A stretch of 64,000 nt of DNA. Origin: Pseudidiomarina marina (GTDB lineage: Bacteria; Pseudomonadota; Gammaproteobacteria; Enterobacterales; Alteromonadaceae). The stretch lies in assembly GCF_003987045.1 (NCBI RefSeq), contig NZ_PIPZ01000002.1, forward strand, positions 1-64,000. Direction: 5' to 3'. Below are positions 47,086 to 55,469 of this stretch, in pieces (positions within the stretch are counted from its first letter, which is position 1; every line of letters begins with the position of its first letter). The notes beneath the pieces were generated by a model, which saw nothing but the letters and a program-made list of their open reading frames with translations, did not search any database and was not told the DNA's origin. A program made the position numbers and the translations under genes.

Positions 47086-48195
47086 TTACGCTTGCTTCAC
47101 GGGAATCTGTTCAGCTTCTAGACGTTTTACTTGTTCACGAATACGTTTTTCGAGTTCATCGACCAAATCAGCGTTGTCGAGACGGTCCTTTTGACGCTCT
47201 CCGTTCAGGTAAAAACCGCTTTTGTTCTTCGCGCCAGCCAAGCCTACATGCGAAATCAACGCTTCACCTGGGCCGTTCACCACACAACCGATAATCGAGA
47301 CATCCATCGGAATAGTGACGTCTTCAAGACGTTGCTCCAGTGCATTGACGGTGCCAATCACATCAAATTCTTGGCGTGAGCAGCTGGGGCAGGCAATAAA
47401 GTTGATGCCGCGGCTGCGAATACGCAGTGATTTTAAAATATCAAAGCCAACTTTCACTTCTTCAACTGGGTCGGCTGCCAGTGAAATACGCAACGTATCG
47501 CCGATACCTTCGGCTAACAGCATGCCAAGACCAATCGATGATTTCACTGAGCCGCTACGCAAGCCACCGGCTTCGGTGATACCTAAGTGCAACGGCTGTT
47601 CAATTTGTTTCGCTAATAAACGATACGATTCAACCGCCAAAAATACGTCGGAGGCTTTGACGCTCACTTTGAAATCTTGAAAATTCAAACGATCCAGAAT
47701 ATCGACATGACGCATCGCTGATTCCACCAACGCCGCTGGCGTGGGTTCGCCGTACTTTTCTTGCAAGTCTTTCTCGAGCGAGCCGCCGTTGACGCCAATG
47801 CGAATGGGTATGCCTCGGTCTCGCGCCGCATCAACTACTGCACGAATGCGTTGTTCGTTACCGATGTTGCCTGGGTTAATGCGCAAACAATCCACCCCGT
47901 ACTCAGCCACTTTCAAAGCGATACGATAATCAAAATGAATATCGGCGACGACCGGGATCGGACTCTGTTGTTTAATCAACTTAAACGCTTCTGCGGCGTC
48001 CATGGTCGGTACACTTACCCGCACCAAGTCCGCGCCGGCGTTGGCAATCGCTTGAATCTGTTTGACGGTTGCCGCGACATCGGTGGTCTCGGTATTGGTC
48101 ATCGATTGCACGGCAATGGGTGCGCCATCGCCAATCGGCACGTTACCAACGTAAATACGGCGTGAAGGTCGACGTTTGATGGGGTTTAAATGCAT
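47086..48195 (-). CDS. ispG: 4-hydroxy-3-methylbut-2-en-1-yl diphosphate synthase IspG
   Basis: The 369-residue enzyme makes HMBPP from MEcPP in the non-mevalonate isoprenoid pathway. The N-terminal TIM-barrel contains [12 protein letters not shown]. The C-terminal [4Fe-4S] domain has [10 protein letters not shown] and GCVVNGPGE, which carry the three cluster cysteines. The length matches E. coli IspG (372). Confidence 0.96.
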   Translation of the reverse strand: MHLNPIKRRPSRRIYVGNVPIGDGAPIAVQSMTNTETTDVAATVKQIQAIANAGADLVRVSVPTMDAAEAFKLIKQQSPIPVVADIHFDYRIALKVAEYGVDCLRINPGNIGNEQRIRAVVDAARDRGIPIRIGVNGGSLEKDLQEKYGEPTPAALVESAMRHVDILDRLNFQDFKVSVKASDVFLAVESYRLLAKQIEQPLHLGITEAGGLRSGSVKSSIGLGMLLAEGIGDTLRISLAADPVEEVKVGFDILKSLRIRSRGINFIACPSCSRQEFDVIGTVNALEQRLEDVTIPMDVSIIGCVVNGPGEALISHVGLAGAKNKSGFYLNGERQKDRLDNADLVDELEKRIREQVKRLEAEQIPVKQA

Positions 48196-48200
48196 AAATT

Positions 48201-48281
48201 CGTTACTCGTTATTCGTTAATCGTTATTCGTGGTTGGTTTTATGCTTTTTCGAGTAACCAATAACGAATAACCATTAACGC
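48201..48281. repeat. TTATTCG-type heptamer hairpin 1, between rodZ and ispG
   Basis: The left arm of CGTTACT/CGTTATT units (48201-48239) and the right arm of AATAACG units (48251-48281) can pair into a long imperfect hairpin. It fills almost all of the 91-nt gap. Confidence 0.85.
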
Positions 48282-48286
48282 TTTTA

Positions 48287-49339
48287 TCAATTTAGGGTCA
48301 TGGTGACGCTGCGGTTGCGACGATAACTGCTCAAATCAACCGGCTCACCATTATACGTCATTTCGACGAATTCTGGTTTGCATAAAATGATATCAAATGG
48401 TGGCTCGCCCGTCAGCGGCATTCTATAGCCGGCCTCTTTGACGCCAATCGCAATATCGGTGCCGGTGCCATCGGTGACTTTGATCCAGCAGGCGCCGCTA
48501 AATTCCATCACAAGGTTCGCTTGATTCGCTGCCACATTTTCGGTGACGACTGGCGCTTCGCGGCTAGTGTCGGCAACGACCTCTGGTTCATCTTGATCAT
48601 TTGAGGTTGTGGTCGAGCGCTTGGTTGGTTCGGGCTGTTCGGTGACAACTGGGGATTCTTGTTGATTGTCTTCCGCGGTGACCACCGGGCTATCAGTGTC
48701 GGCGGTTTCAGGTGGTGCGCTGTTTGCGTCATCGGCACTTGTGTCCTGCTGCGCTTCTGCGGGGTTCTGCAGTTGCTCGCGCACTTGCGCCTCGGTACGA
48801 CGCAGTGGCTCACGCTCGGTGATCTGCTGGCTCGCACCATTATTACCATTACCCGAGCTGTTACCGTTCGCGAACATGTCGCCAGCGTTGCTATCTTGCC
48901 ACCACCACACAACCGCCATCGCAATCACAATCGCGATAATCAGATAGCTAATGAGCATCAAGCGATTGTCGTTGCGTTCACGCACTTTACGCTTCGAAAA
49001 GCTTTGCATGGTAATGGTGCTTGGCGCGACTTCGCCAAAACCCATTTTAGTGTAGGCCTCAAACACCCGCGCTTCGTCAACATCGAGTGCTTTGCTGAGC
49101 GAGCGCAAGTAGCCGCGCACGTAGGTCGGCGACGACAATTTGTCGTATTCGTCGGCTTCCATAAATTCGACCACGACCTTGCGTAAACGCAGATTATCAG
49201 CCACCTGCTGCGTGGTTAAGCCTTTGGCTTCGCGCGCCTCACGAAATATCTGCCCAGGTGTTTCGCCGGTATATGGCTCCGGTTGCGGTGCAGCCTGCTC
49301 TTCGCTATTTTCGTCAAATAAGTCTTTATCTTGTGCCAT
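48287..49339 (-). CDS. rodZ: Cytoskeleton protein RodZ
   Basis: The 350-residue bitopic protein has an N-terminal helix-turn-helix domain (about 25-100, with GLTTQQVADNLRLRKVVVEFME). A membrane helix follows (about 127-146), then a Ser/Thr/Gln-rich periplasmic linker and a C-terminal DUF4115-like domain (about 270-350, CWIKVTDGTGTDIAIG). It binds MreB and keeps rod shape. It lies between pilW and ispG as in E. coli. Confidence 0.93.
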   Translation of the reverse strand: MAQDKDLFDENSEEQAAPQPEPYTGETPGQIFREAREAKGLTTQQVADNLRLRKVVVEFMEADEYDKLSSPTYVRGYLRSLSKALDVDEARVFEAYTKMGFGEVAPSTITMQSFSKRKVRERNDNRLMLISYLIIAIVIAMAVVWWWQDSNAGDMFANGNSSGNGNNGASQQITEREPLRRTEAQVREQLQNPAEAQQDTSADDANSAPPETADTDSPVVTAEDNQQESPVVTEQPEPTKRSTTTSNDQDEPEVVADTSREAPVVTENVAANQANLVMEFSGACWIKVTDGTGTDIAIGVKEAGYRMPLTGEPPFDIILCKPEFVEMTYNGEPVDLSSYRRNRSVTMTLN

Positions 49340-49348
49340 AGGGAATCG

Positions 49349-50116
49349 CTATTTAATAAGTTTCAGATAATCAGTCGCTTGCTGCGATGCAGGAAAGCGC
49401 TGCACAAGCAGATCGCCGAACTGTTGTCGTTTATTCTTATGGTTCTGGACATGGGCTAACTGCACTTCTAGCCACAGATATTGCGCCGATAATTGGGGGT
49501 AATTACTGCGACGCGCAATCATGGTTGCCGCCTTGTCGTAGCGCTTTTGCTGCATTAACAAGGTAGCGTAATTTTCTAAAATGGCGACGCCACCACCGCT
49601 GTGATTGAGCGCCAATTCATAATATCTATCCGCATTGGCCATATCGCCTTGTTCAGCGGCACAGCGTGCGGCGTTCTCGTAGGTGCTGGCAACCTTCACA
49701 TAACCAGGTTGCGCAACCGCTTTACGGAACATTTGGTCGGCATCATTGTAGCGCTGCTGACCACACAACAAGACACCCAGATTATTGTAGTTATCGCCAT
49801 CATTCGGCTTTAACTCAATGGCCTTGCGGTAGTACGCCTCGGCGCTTTTGAAGTCGCGAACCTGCTGATAATAGTACGCGAGGCCAGTATAAACATCAGC
49901 GTTATCGGGGGTATATTCGCGGGCGCGCTCTAAGTTGGCTTTCGCTTGTTCAAAATTACCGCTACGTAAATATTGCAAACCGAGCGCAAGCCGGGTTCGT
50001 GACGCTTCTTCGGCATTGAACTGTTGAGCTGGTTGTTGCTTGCCGTCGACGGTGCGCTGACTGACGCAACCGGTTGTTGCGAGCACAGTAAACAGCACAA
50101 GCAGTAGTATCCGCAT
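49349..50116 (-). CDS. pilW: Type IV pilus biogenesis/stability protein PilW (PilF)
   Basis: The 255-residue lipoprotein has the lipobox ATTGC (cysteine at about 17) and about six TPR repeats (for example ADVYTGLAYYYQQVRDFKSAEAYYRKA without gaps across residues 74-100). It is the pilotin for the PilQ secretin in type IV pili. No other pilus genes lie in the window. It lies 9 nt upstream of rodZ. Confidence 0.92.
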   Translation of the reverse strand: MRILLLVLFTVLATTGCVSQRTVDGKQQPAQQFNAEEASRTRLALGLQYLRSGNFEQAKANLERAREYTPDNADVYTGLAYYYQQVRDFKSAEAYYRKAIELKPNDGDNYNNLGVLLCGQQRYNDADQMFRKAVAQPGYVKVASTYENAARCAAEQGDMANADRYYELALNHSGGGVAILENYATLLMQQKRYDKAATMIARRSNYPQLSAQYLWLEVQLAHVQNHKNKRQQFGDLLVQRFPASQQATDYLKLIK

Positions 50117-50223
50117 GTAATTCCCCCTGTAAAGAAAGCTATCTTAACCTTTATCAGCGGCAGATCAAGCTGTGCGGCGTCAAAGGCGTGTTAAGTTTGT
50201 CTTAAGCAGGGTTTTGCGGACGT

Positions 50224-51357
50224 TTATACGGCTTTGACTTGAATCCCGTCACCACCACGCTGCGCTTGCTGCTTTTTCAAAATGCGCTTGGTGCGGTCAA
50301 TGACATCACCCACTAACTGACCACAAGCGGCGTCAATGTCGTCGCCACGAGTACGACGAACCACCACAATGTAGCCCTTTTCCATCAGTACTTTGGCGAA
50401 GCGGTCAATACGTGAATTACTCGAACGACCGTAATCTGAACCGGGGAATGGATTAAACGGAATCAGGTTGATCTTGCACGGTGTATCTTTGAGAAGCTCT
50501 GCAAGTTCGGCCGCTTGTTCCATTGAGTCATTAATATGATCGAGCATCACGTACTCAATGGTGATGTTTTTATTGGCTTTGCTGCCTTCAATATAATCGC
50601 GGCTGGCTTTTAAGAACTCTTGGATGTTGTACTTTTTATTGATGGGTACAATTTCGTTACGCAACTCATCGTTTGGTGCGTGGAGTGAAATGGCGAGGGC
50701 CACATCAATTTCTTCTTTCAGCTTGTAAAGCGCAGGCACCACACCTGAGGTACTGAGCGTGACGCGACGTTTGGATAAACCAAAGGCGTTGTCGTCTAGC
50801 ATCAAGTCCATGGCTGGTACCACGTTGTTCAGGTTGAGCAACGGTTCGCCCATACCCATCATCACCACGTTGGTAACGGCTTTCACGCCGGTGTCGCCAA
50901 AGGCGCCGAGCAATTTATTCACGCGCCATACTTGGCCGATAATTTCCGCAACTTTCAGGTTACGGTTAAAGCCTTGCTGCGCGGTTGAACAGAACGTGCA
51001 CTCGAGTGCACAACCCACCTGCGAACTCACGCACAAGGTGGCACGATCACGATCGGGAATCCAGACGGTTTCCACATCCTGACCATCAAATAAAGTCATT
51101 GCGAACTTAATCGTGCCGTCTGATGATTGCTGCTGCATACGTACTTCAGGCGCCCGAATTTCGGCCACCTGCTTGAGCTTCTCTCGTAAGACCTTGTTGA
51201 GGTTGGTCATTTGATCGAAGTCATCGACGCAATAGTGATACACCCACTTCATCACTTGGTCAGCGCGAAATGGTTTTTCACCCAACTCTTTGAAGAACGC
51301 GCGCATACCTTCGCGGTTCAAGTCGAGTAAATTCACTTTTTTGTCTACAGCATTCAT
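50224..51357 (-). CDS. rlmN: 23S rRNA/tRNA adenine C2-methyltransferase RlmN
   Basis: The 377-residue radical SAM enzyme methylates A2503 of 23S rRNA and A37 of some tRNAs. The cluster motif is in [15 protein letters not shown] (CxxxCxxC), followed by [10 protein letters not shown]. The C-terminal cysteine that forms the methyl adduct is in DIDAACGQL. The length is that of the family. Confidence 0.96.
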   Translation of the reverse strand: MNAVDKKVNLLDLNREGMRAFFKELGEKPFRADQVMKWVYHYCVDDFDQMTNLNKVLREKLKQVAEIRAPEVRMQQQSSDGTIKFAMTLFDGQDVETVWIPDRDRATLCVSSQVGCALECTFCSTAQQGFNRNLKVAEIIGQVWRVNKLLGAFGDTGVKAVTNVVMMGMGEPLLNLNNVVPAMDLMLDDNAFGLSKRRVTLSTSGVVPALYKLKEEIDVALAISLHAPNDELRNEIVPINKKYNIQEFLKASRDYIEGSKANKNITIEYVMLDHINDSMEQAAELAELLKDTPCKINLIPFNPFPGSDYGRSSNSRIDRFAKVLMEKGYIVVVRRTRGDDIDAACGQLVGDVIDRTKRILKKQQAQRGGDGIQVKAV

Positions 51358-51373
51358 GGAGAAAACCTTAGTG

Positions 51374-51449
51374 CGATATTAGATATTGGATATTAGATAT
51401 TAGAAAAACCAGCCTTGTTTTAATATCTAATATCTAATAGCTAATATCT
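51374..51449. repeat. ATATTAG-type heptamer hairpin 2, between rlmN and ndk
   Basis: The left arm of GATATTA units (51374-51403) and the right arm of TAATATC units (51420-51449) flank a short non-repeat loop. It lies immediately upstream of rlmN. Confidence 0.87.
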
Positions 51450-51484
51450 CAAAGGCTCGGTCTGCCGAGCCTTTGAGCTTTTTG
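51448..51484 (+). terminator. Strong hairpin next to the ndk 3' end
   Basis: A perfect 13-bp stem (CTCAAAGGCTCGG with its complement, 51448-51460 and 51465-51477) with a TCTG loop is followed by CTTTTT on the plus strand. On the minus strand, where ndk is read, there is no T-run. It probably still marks the end of ndk, but direction is uncertain. Confidence 0.6.
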
Positions 51485-51487
51485 CTC

Positions 51488-51919
51488 TTAGCGAGTGCGG
51501 GCGCAGAGTTCTTCTTCAGTGAAGAAGTATGCGATTTCGCGAGCCGCTGATTCTAACGCGTCAGAACCGTGTACCGCATTTTCATCGATAGATACAGCAT
51601 AGTCCGCGCGCAAAGTTCCTGCCAATGCATCAGCTGGGTTGGTTGCACCCATGATGTCACGGTGACGTTTTACTGCGTCTTCGCCTTCCAATACTTGCAC
51701 CATGATTGGGCCAGAAGTCATGAAGTCAACCAACGCGCGGAAGAAAGGACGCTCTTTGTGTTCAGCGTAGAAGCCTTCTGCTTGCTCGGTGCTCAAGTGC
51801 ATCATTTTCGCTGCAACAATGCGGAAACCCGCGGTTTCGAAGCGGTTGTAGATAGCGCCGATGACGTTTTTGCCAACTGCGTCTGGCTTGATGATTGATA
51901 AGGTGCGCTCTAAAGCCAT
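51488..51919 (-). CDS. ndk: Nucleoside diphosphate kinase
   Basis: The 143-residue kinase balances NTP and dNTP pools. The start ATG at 51919 gives [22 protein letters not shown] lies 8 nt upstream, so the earlier in-frame TTG is rejected. The active-site histidine is in [17 protein letters not shown] (about residue 117). The length equals E. coli Ndk. Confidence 0.96.
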   Translation of the reverse strand: MALERTLSIIKPDAVGKNVIGAIYNRFETAGFRIVAAKMMHLSTEQAEGFYAEHKERPFFRALVDFMTSGPIMVQVLEGEDAVKRHRDIMGATNPADALAGTLRADYAVSIDENAVHGSDALESAAREIAYFFTEEELCARTR

Positions 51920-51971
51920 GATTTTCTCCAATCGAAGTTAAGTATAAAGGGTCAAAATTTTAGTCGCGCGG

Positions 51972-52000
51972 ATTATACATAAAACCTATGACAAGCGAAA
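51972..52000 (-). promoter_or_regulatory. Promoter of ndk
   Basis: On the minus strand TTTCGC (52000-51995), a 17-nt spacer and a consensus TATAAT (51977-51972) are followed by a GC-rich CCGCGC. P-element copy 10 begins at the next base beyond the -35 box. Confidence 0.6.
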
Positions 52001-52032
52001 GGAGGGGTGCAGTCCAAGGACTGCACCCTCCT
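52001..52032. repeat. P-element copy 10, short form, abutting the ndk promoter
   Basis: GGAGGGGTGCAGTCC, AA, GGACTGCACCCTCC: a 15-nt arm with one bulge. It touches the ndk -35 box. Confidence 0.9.
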
Positions 52033-52160
52033 TTTACTTTTTCGAACAAGGTAATCGAATTTTCGAGGTATCCAGACCCTTACATACATTCGTGTATGTA
52101 TGTAAAATAGCGTGGTATGTTTCACTAGATTTTTAGCGCTTGTTGTAAGGATGTAGGCGT

Positions 52161-52718
52161 ATGAAAAAAATACAAAATATTGCGTTTGGGTTGTTGTTTT
52201 TTGGGATTGTGTTGATGGCAGCGATTGTTCCCAAGGCGCAAGCCGATGAGGCGCATCTTGCGGTGAGTTACTCAACAGAGCACTTAAATGGTTTACGGGC
52301 TGGGTATCGCTGGACCGATGGGCCGAAAATTCTGCCGCAACGTTGGTTCGACTTGATCGGCTCACCGCGCGTACACTGGGAAGCGGCCGTGAATACATGG
52401 GTGAATTCGCGCAACTCGCATGATCGTATCAATGCGATTACTTTTAGTCCGGTTTTGCAATGGTCGTTGACGGGAGGTTCACAGCCTCTGCTGTTGGAAG
52501 CTGGCATAGGTGTTTCACTGCTTGATGATCAGCAAATATCGGACCGTGAGCTGTCGATTTCATTCCAATTTGAAGATCGTATCGCCTTAAGCTGGCAATA
52601 TGATCCGATAAGCCAAGCGCGTTTGAGCTTTGGTTATTCACATTACTCCCAGGCTGACCTCAAGCGTCCCAACGATGGTTTAGATTTGTGGGTTCTCACC
52701 TGGCATGTGCCGATATAG
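52161..52718 (+). CDS. Lipid A 3-O-deacylase (PagL-like)
   Basis: The 185-residue protein has a signal peptide (about 1-28, ending AQADE) and eight beta-strands with a terminal aromatic-rich strand. The PagL catalytic segment is visible as FGYSHYSQADLKRPNDGLD (about 154-172), where the His-x-Ser pair is conserved. It should remove the 3-linked acyl chain of lipid A in the outer membrane. It stands alone, followed by a P-element and msrA. Confidence 0.82.
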   Translation: MKKIQNIAFGLLFFGIVLMAAIVPKAQADEAHLAVSYSTEHLNGLRAGYRWTDGPKILPQRWFDLIGSPRVHWEAAVNTWVNSRNSHDRINAITFSPVLQWSLTGGSQPLLLEAGIGVSLLDDQQISDRELSISFQFEDRIALSWQYDPISQARLSFGYSHYSQADLKRPNDGLDLWVLTWHVPI

Positions 52719-52722
52719 CAAT

Positions 52723-52756
52723 AGGAGGGGTGCAGTCCAAGGACTGCACCCCTCCT
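52723..52756. repeat. P-element copy 11, short form, perfect
   Basis: A perfect 16-bp inverted repeat (AGGAGGGGTGCAGTCC and its complement) around AA, 4 nt after the PagL-like stop codon. As RNA it would be a strong hairpin followed by TTCCCCCCTC, not a clean T-run. Confidence 0.93.
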
Positions 52757-52834
52757 TTCCCCCCTCTTGCGCTTTGGGTGGAACGAGCGTAAAGTGTGGG
52801 CATCTAGACGTCCATATAATTTAATGAGGTAATT

Positions 52835-53368
52835 ATGACGCAGCAAATTACATTAGGTGGCGGTTGCTTTTGGTGTCTTGAAGGCGCCTTTAAGCAAGTT
52901 CGTGGCGTACTAAAAGTTCAGTCCGGTTATGCTGGTGGTCATAAAGCCGAACCGACTTACGAAGAAGTCTGCAAGGGGGATACGGGTCACGCTGAAGTGG
53001 TTCAGATTACGTTTGATCCGGCTGCTCTGAGTGTGCGTGAAATTTACGAGATCTATTTTGCGCTGCATGATCCAACTCAGGTGAATCGTCAAGGAAACGA
53101 CGTAGGTACGCAATATCGCACATCAATTTTCTATCAAACTGACGAGCAAAAACGTTTAGCGGAAGAAATTATTGCCGAGATGGAGCGCGAGCAAACGTGG
53201 GAGGCGCCGATTGTGACGACTATTGAGGCGCTCGAGAAATTCTGGCCAGCTGAGGAATATCACGAGAATTACGTGGAACGTAATCCTGAAAACGCCTATT
53301 GCCAGGCGGTAGTACACCCGAAATTGGCAAAATTTAAACGTACATTTGCCGAGAAACTCGACGGCTAA
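52835..53368 (+). CDS. msrA: Peptide methionine (S)-S-oxide reductase MsrA
   Basis: The 177-residue repair enzyme has the catalytic motif GGGCFWCLEGAF (Cys at about residue 10) and the family segments GYAGGHKAEPTYEEVC and TGHAEVVQITFDP. The His-rich EYHENYVERNP follows near residue 147. It belongs to the MsrA1 type. GAGG precedes the start by 7 nt. Confidence 0.96.
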   Translation: MTQQITLGGGCFWCLEGAFKQVRGVLKVQSGYAGGHKAEPTYEEVCKGDTGHAEVVQITFDPAALSVREIYEIYFALHDPTQVNRQGNDVGTQYRTSIFYQTDEQKRLAEEIIAEMEREQTWEAPIVTTIEALEKFWPAEEYHENYVERNPENAYCQAVVHPKLAKFKRTFAEKLDG

Positions 53369-53370
53369 AA

Positions 53371-53404
53371 AAGAGGGGTGCAGTCCTTGGACTGCACCCC
53401 TCTT
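53371..53404. repeat. P-element copy 12, short form, perfect
   Basis: A perfect 16-bp inverted repeat (AAGAGGGGTGCAGTCC and its complement) around TT, starting 2 nt after the msrA stop. It might act as a 3' hairpin for msrA and, from the other side, for hipA. Confidence 0.93.
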
Positions 53405-53413
53405 ATTCCCTGT

Positions 53414-54616
53414 TTATGCAATAATACTACGAAGGATTTCAATGTCACCATCACCGACACCGTGGCGTCGGAAGTAAATCGGCCATTCTGCTATTAGCTC
53501 TTGTACTTCGTTTATGACTGCTCTCGCTTTGTATGGCTGCAGCCCAAATCGACGTGATTGTGATACGAGGTTTTCCACAGATCCAGCGCGCCCGTCATCG
53601 CCAATTCCTAATCCATGCTCCTTGCTATTACTAATCGGCAGCACGTCATAAGCAGGTGCTAATCGCCAATACCGTTCATGTAAATGCCACAACATGGCGT
53701 GATTTCGGGCATGATCATCGGTATTACCAATCAGTACGTTAAACACCATGCGTTTGAACAACTCGGGTGCATCTTCGGCCGAAGCACTGTGTTTACGCAA
53801 TAACTCTGCCAGTGCGCCATAAGAGTACCAACTTCGCAGCGCTGTCTCGTTCACATGGTCATTCATCAAGAGTGAGTTTGCACTGATAAAATGATGCGAT
53901 ACCGATTCGATAACACCGTCGAAATGCCTGTCGAAACGTTTCACCATCAACGCATCTTCTTCACCTTCGAGCAAGCGCACATCAGCGGTGCGTACCCCCT
54001 CGAGCTCGTTTAGCATCTGCATGGTGGCGTATTCGACGCGAGCGACATTATACAGATCGTCGGCTCGGTTAAACTTCAATAAATACGTTTGATGGTTATC
54101 AACTAACAAGGTTTTCGGACGCGCCCCACCCATTGAGTCACCGAACTGGAAGGCTTTTTTAACCTCGACACTGACATTCTCTGAGTTGAGAATGGCTCTT
54201 TTCCCACGTAGTAATAAGTTCAAATCATCTAGCGTATTTCGCGATTGTTTTGCCTTAGCTTTGGTGCGCGACAAACTAAAGCTAATAGCACCAACGCCCA
54301 TGGTGGCGCCAGCAATCAAAAACTCAAGTTCGTTTTGCGGTTTGGTTTTACGCAATTGCAGAATAAGTTTACGACCCCAAGCATCGGCTCCGGCATCGCT
54401 TAACACCCCGAAGATGCCCTTATTGAGTTTGGTAGTAAAAATTTCTTGGCTAAGTGGTAGGTGTATCGGATCGAGCGGAAAGGCATCATCACGCGATAGA
54501 TAGGATTTCCCGTAACGCAACTGACCAACTTTGCGCGCGATATCGTAACGAAACTTGGCGCAAATAACTGGCTCATCTTCTAAGCCTTCAATGAATATAT
54601 AGGCTTCAGAAATCAT
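53414..54616 (-). CDS. hipA: HipA-family Ser/Thr kinase toxin
   Basis: The 400-residue protein has the HipA N-terminal subdomain (about 1-110, with LPLSQEIFTTKLNKGIFGVLSDAGADAWGR) and the kinase core (LVDNHQTYLLKFNRADD for ATP binding, NVLIGNTDDHARNHAM as the catalytic loop, LAPAYDVLP for metal binding). HipA kinases phosphorylate aminoacyl-tRNA synthetases and slow growth. The start ATG at 54616 overlaps hipB by 11 nt. The E. coli-type autophosphorylation serine loop is present in outline (FGDSMGGARPKTLL). Confidence 0.88.
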   Translation of the reverse strand: MISEAYIFIEGLEDEPVICAKFRYDIARKVGQLRYGKSYLSRDDAFPLDPIHLPLSQEIFTTKLNKGIFGVLSDAGADAWGRKLILQLRKTKPQNELEFLIAGATMGVGAISFSLSRTKAKAKQSRNTLDDLNLLLRGKRAILNSENVSVEVKKAFQFGDSMGGARPKTLLVDNHQTYLLKFNRADDLYNVARVEYATMQMLNELEGVRTADVRLLEGEEDALMVKRFDRHFDGVIESVSHHFISANSLLMNDHVNETALRSWYSYGALAELLRKHSASAEDAPELFKRMVFNVLIGNTDDHARNHAMLWHLHERYWRLAPAYDVLPISNSKEHGLGIGDDGRAGSVENLVSQSRRFGLQPYKARAVINEVQELIAEWPIYFRRHGVGDGDIEILRSIIA

Positions 54617-54893
54617 TGGAGAAATCCTCAACCGGTTTTCGGCGCTTGCGCTCTGGTGCATCGGCAACTTGAGCAAGCTGCTCATCAACAACACTGGTAA
54701 ACTCACCCAACAAGCCCAGTAATTCAAGTGCAGACACAAGGGTCATCGCATTCACCCCCTGCCCGTTTTCCATCCGGTACACGGTATTCACACCACAGCC
54801 CAAACGCTTCGCGAACTCTTCTTGATCCATGGTCTGCGTGCGGTGCTTCTTGATCAACTCACCGACTGATTGCAAAAATTGCTCGGAATTCAT
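54606..54893 (-). CDS. hipB: HipB-family antitoxin, XRE-type DNA-binding protein
   Basis: The 95-residue protein has a helix-turn-helix of the XRE family (about 20-60: DQEEFAKRLGCGVNTVYRMENGQG). A C-terminal tail rich in charged residues follows. It would neutralise HipA and repress the operon. It overlaps hipA by 11 nt. An inverted-repeat operator starts at its ATG. Confidence 0.88.
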   Translation of the reverse strand: MNSEQFLQSVGELIKKHRTQTMDQEEFAKRLGCGVNTVYRMENGQGVNAMTLVSALELLGLLGEFTSVVDEQLAQVADAPERKRRKPVEDFSNDF

Positions 54894-54945
54894 AATCCAC
54901 CATATATCATCAATAAAACGCTAATGGATGAATTATGGTGGATTA
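54893..54945. promoter_or_regulatory. Candidate HipB operator pair
   Basis: Two perfect inverted 12-nt half-sites, TAATCCACCATA (54893-54904) and TATGGTGGATTA (54934-54945), have centres 41 bp apart. That puts them on the same face of the helix. The first touches the hipB start codon. The layout fits autoregulation of hipBA by a HipB dimer pair. Confidence 0.7.
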
Positions 54946-54970
54946 ATTTGATTTGTGCAAGTTTTAAGCA

Positions 54971-55004
54971 GGAGGCGGGGTGCAGTCCTTGGACTGCCCC
55001 CCAC
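54971..55004. repeat. P-element copy 13, short form, after fdx
   Basis: GGAGGCGGGGTGCAGTCC, TT, GGACTGCCCCCC with one change in the right arm, followed by CACTTTTTT on the plus strand. It lies 5 nt beyond the fdx stop. Confidence 0.9.
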
Positions 55005-55008
55005 TTTT

Positions 55009-55347
55009 TTAATGATTTTCTTTGGCGTGGTTAATGCTGTACTTCGGTATTTCAACTACGAGATCTTCGCCATCCACACGAGCTTGACAGCTCAGGCGTG
55101 AATCTGGGTCAAGGCCCCAGGCTTTGTCGAGCATGTCGTCTTCGTTTTCTTCAATTTCGTTTAACGAATCCATGCCTTCGCGGATATATACGTGACACGT
55201 CGTGCAAGCACACACTTTCTCGCAAGCATGTTCAATGCCGATGCCGTTGCGCAACGCGACGTCTAATACGGTTTCACCATCGGCGGCCTCAATGGCTGCG
55301 CCCTCTGGACATAATTCTTCGTGCGGTAAAAAAATAATCTTCGGCAT
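55009..55347 (-). CDS. fdx: ISC-system [2Fe-2S] ferredoxin
   Basis: The 112-residue adrenodoxin-type ferredoxin has the cluster ligands CEKVCACTTC (Cys-x5-Cys-x2-Cys, with the first at about 40) and a fourth Cys in RLSCQ near residue 85. It supplies electrons for cluster assembly on IscU. It is the last gene of the isc operon, separated from hscA by a heptamer hairpin and a REP. Confidence 0.95.
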   Translation of the reverse strand: MPKIIFLPHEELCPEGAAIEAADGETVLDVALRNGIGIEHACEKVCACTTCHVYIREGMDSLNEIEENEDDMLDKAWGLDPDSRLSCQARVDGEDLVVEIPKYSINHAKENH

Positions 55348-55356
55348 ATAAAACCT

Positions 55357-55427
55357 CGTTACTCGTTATTTGTTACTCGTTATTGGTGGGCATTTTCGAA
55401 TCACGAATAACCAATAACGAAAAACGA
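55357..55427. repeat. TTATTCG-type heptamer hairpin 2, between fdx and hscA
   Basis: The left arm of CGTTACT/CGTTATT units (55357-55390) and the right arm of AATAACC/AATAACG units (55397-55427) pair over a short loop. A REP follows directly. Confidence 0.85.
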
Positions 55428-55431
55428 TTTA

Positions 55432-55469
55432 CGGCGCTTTGCGCCACCCGGCGTAGAACGCCGGGCTAC
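55432..55469 (-). repeat. REP element copy B; supplies the stop codon of hscA
   Basis: On the minus strand the element reads GTAGCCCGGCGTTCTACGCCGGG, then a second hairpin GGCGCAAAGCGCC. The TAG of its GTAG is the hscA stop codon. Confidence 0.9.

Noticed and set aside
52077-52108. TACATACA/TGTATGTA hairpin with a TTCG loop upstream of the PagL-like gene
   Set aside because: The 8-bp AT-rich stem has no T-run and no clear role; noted but too weak to list.
27461-55004. P-elements as ordinary rho-independent terminators
   Set aside because: Most lack a T-run, seven lie inside genes, and the sequence is conserved far beyond what pairing requires.
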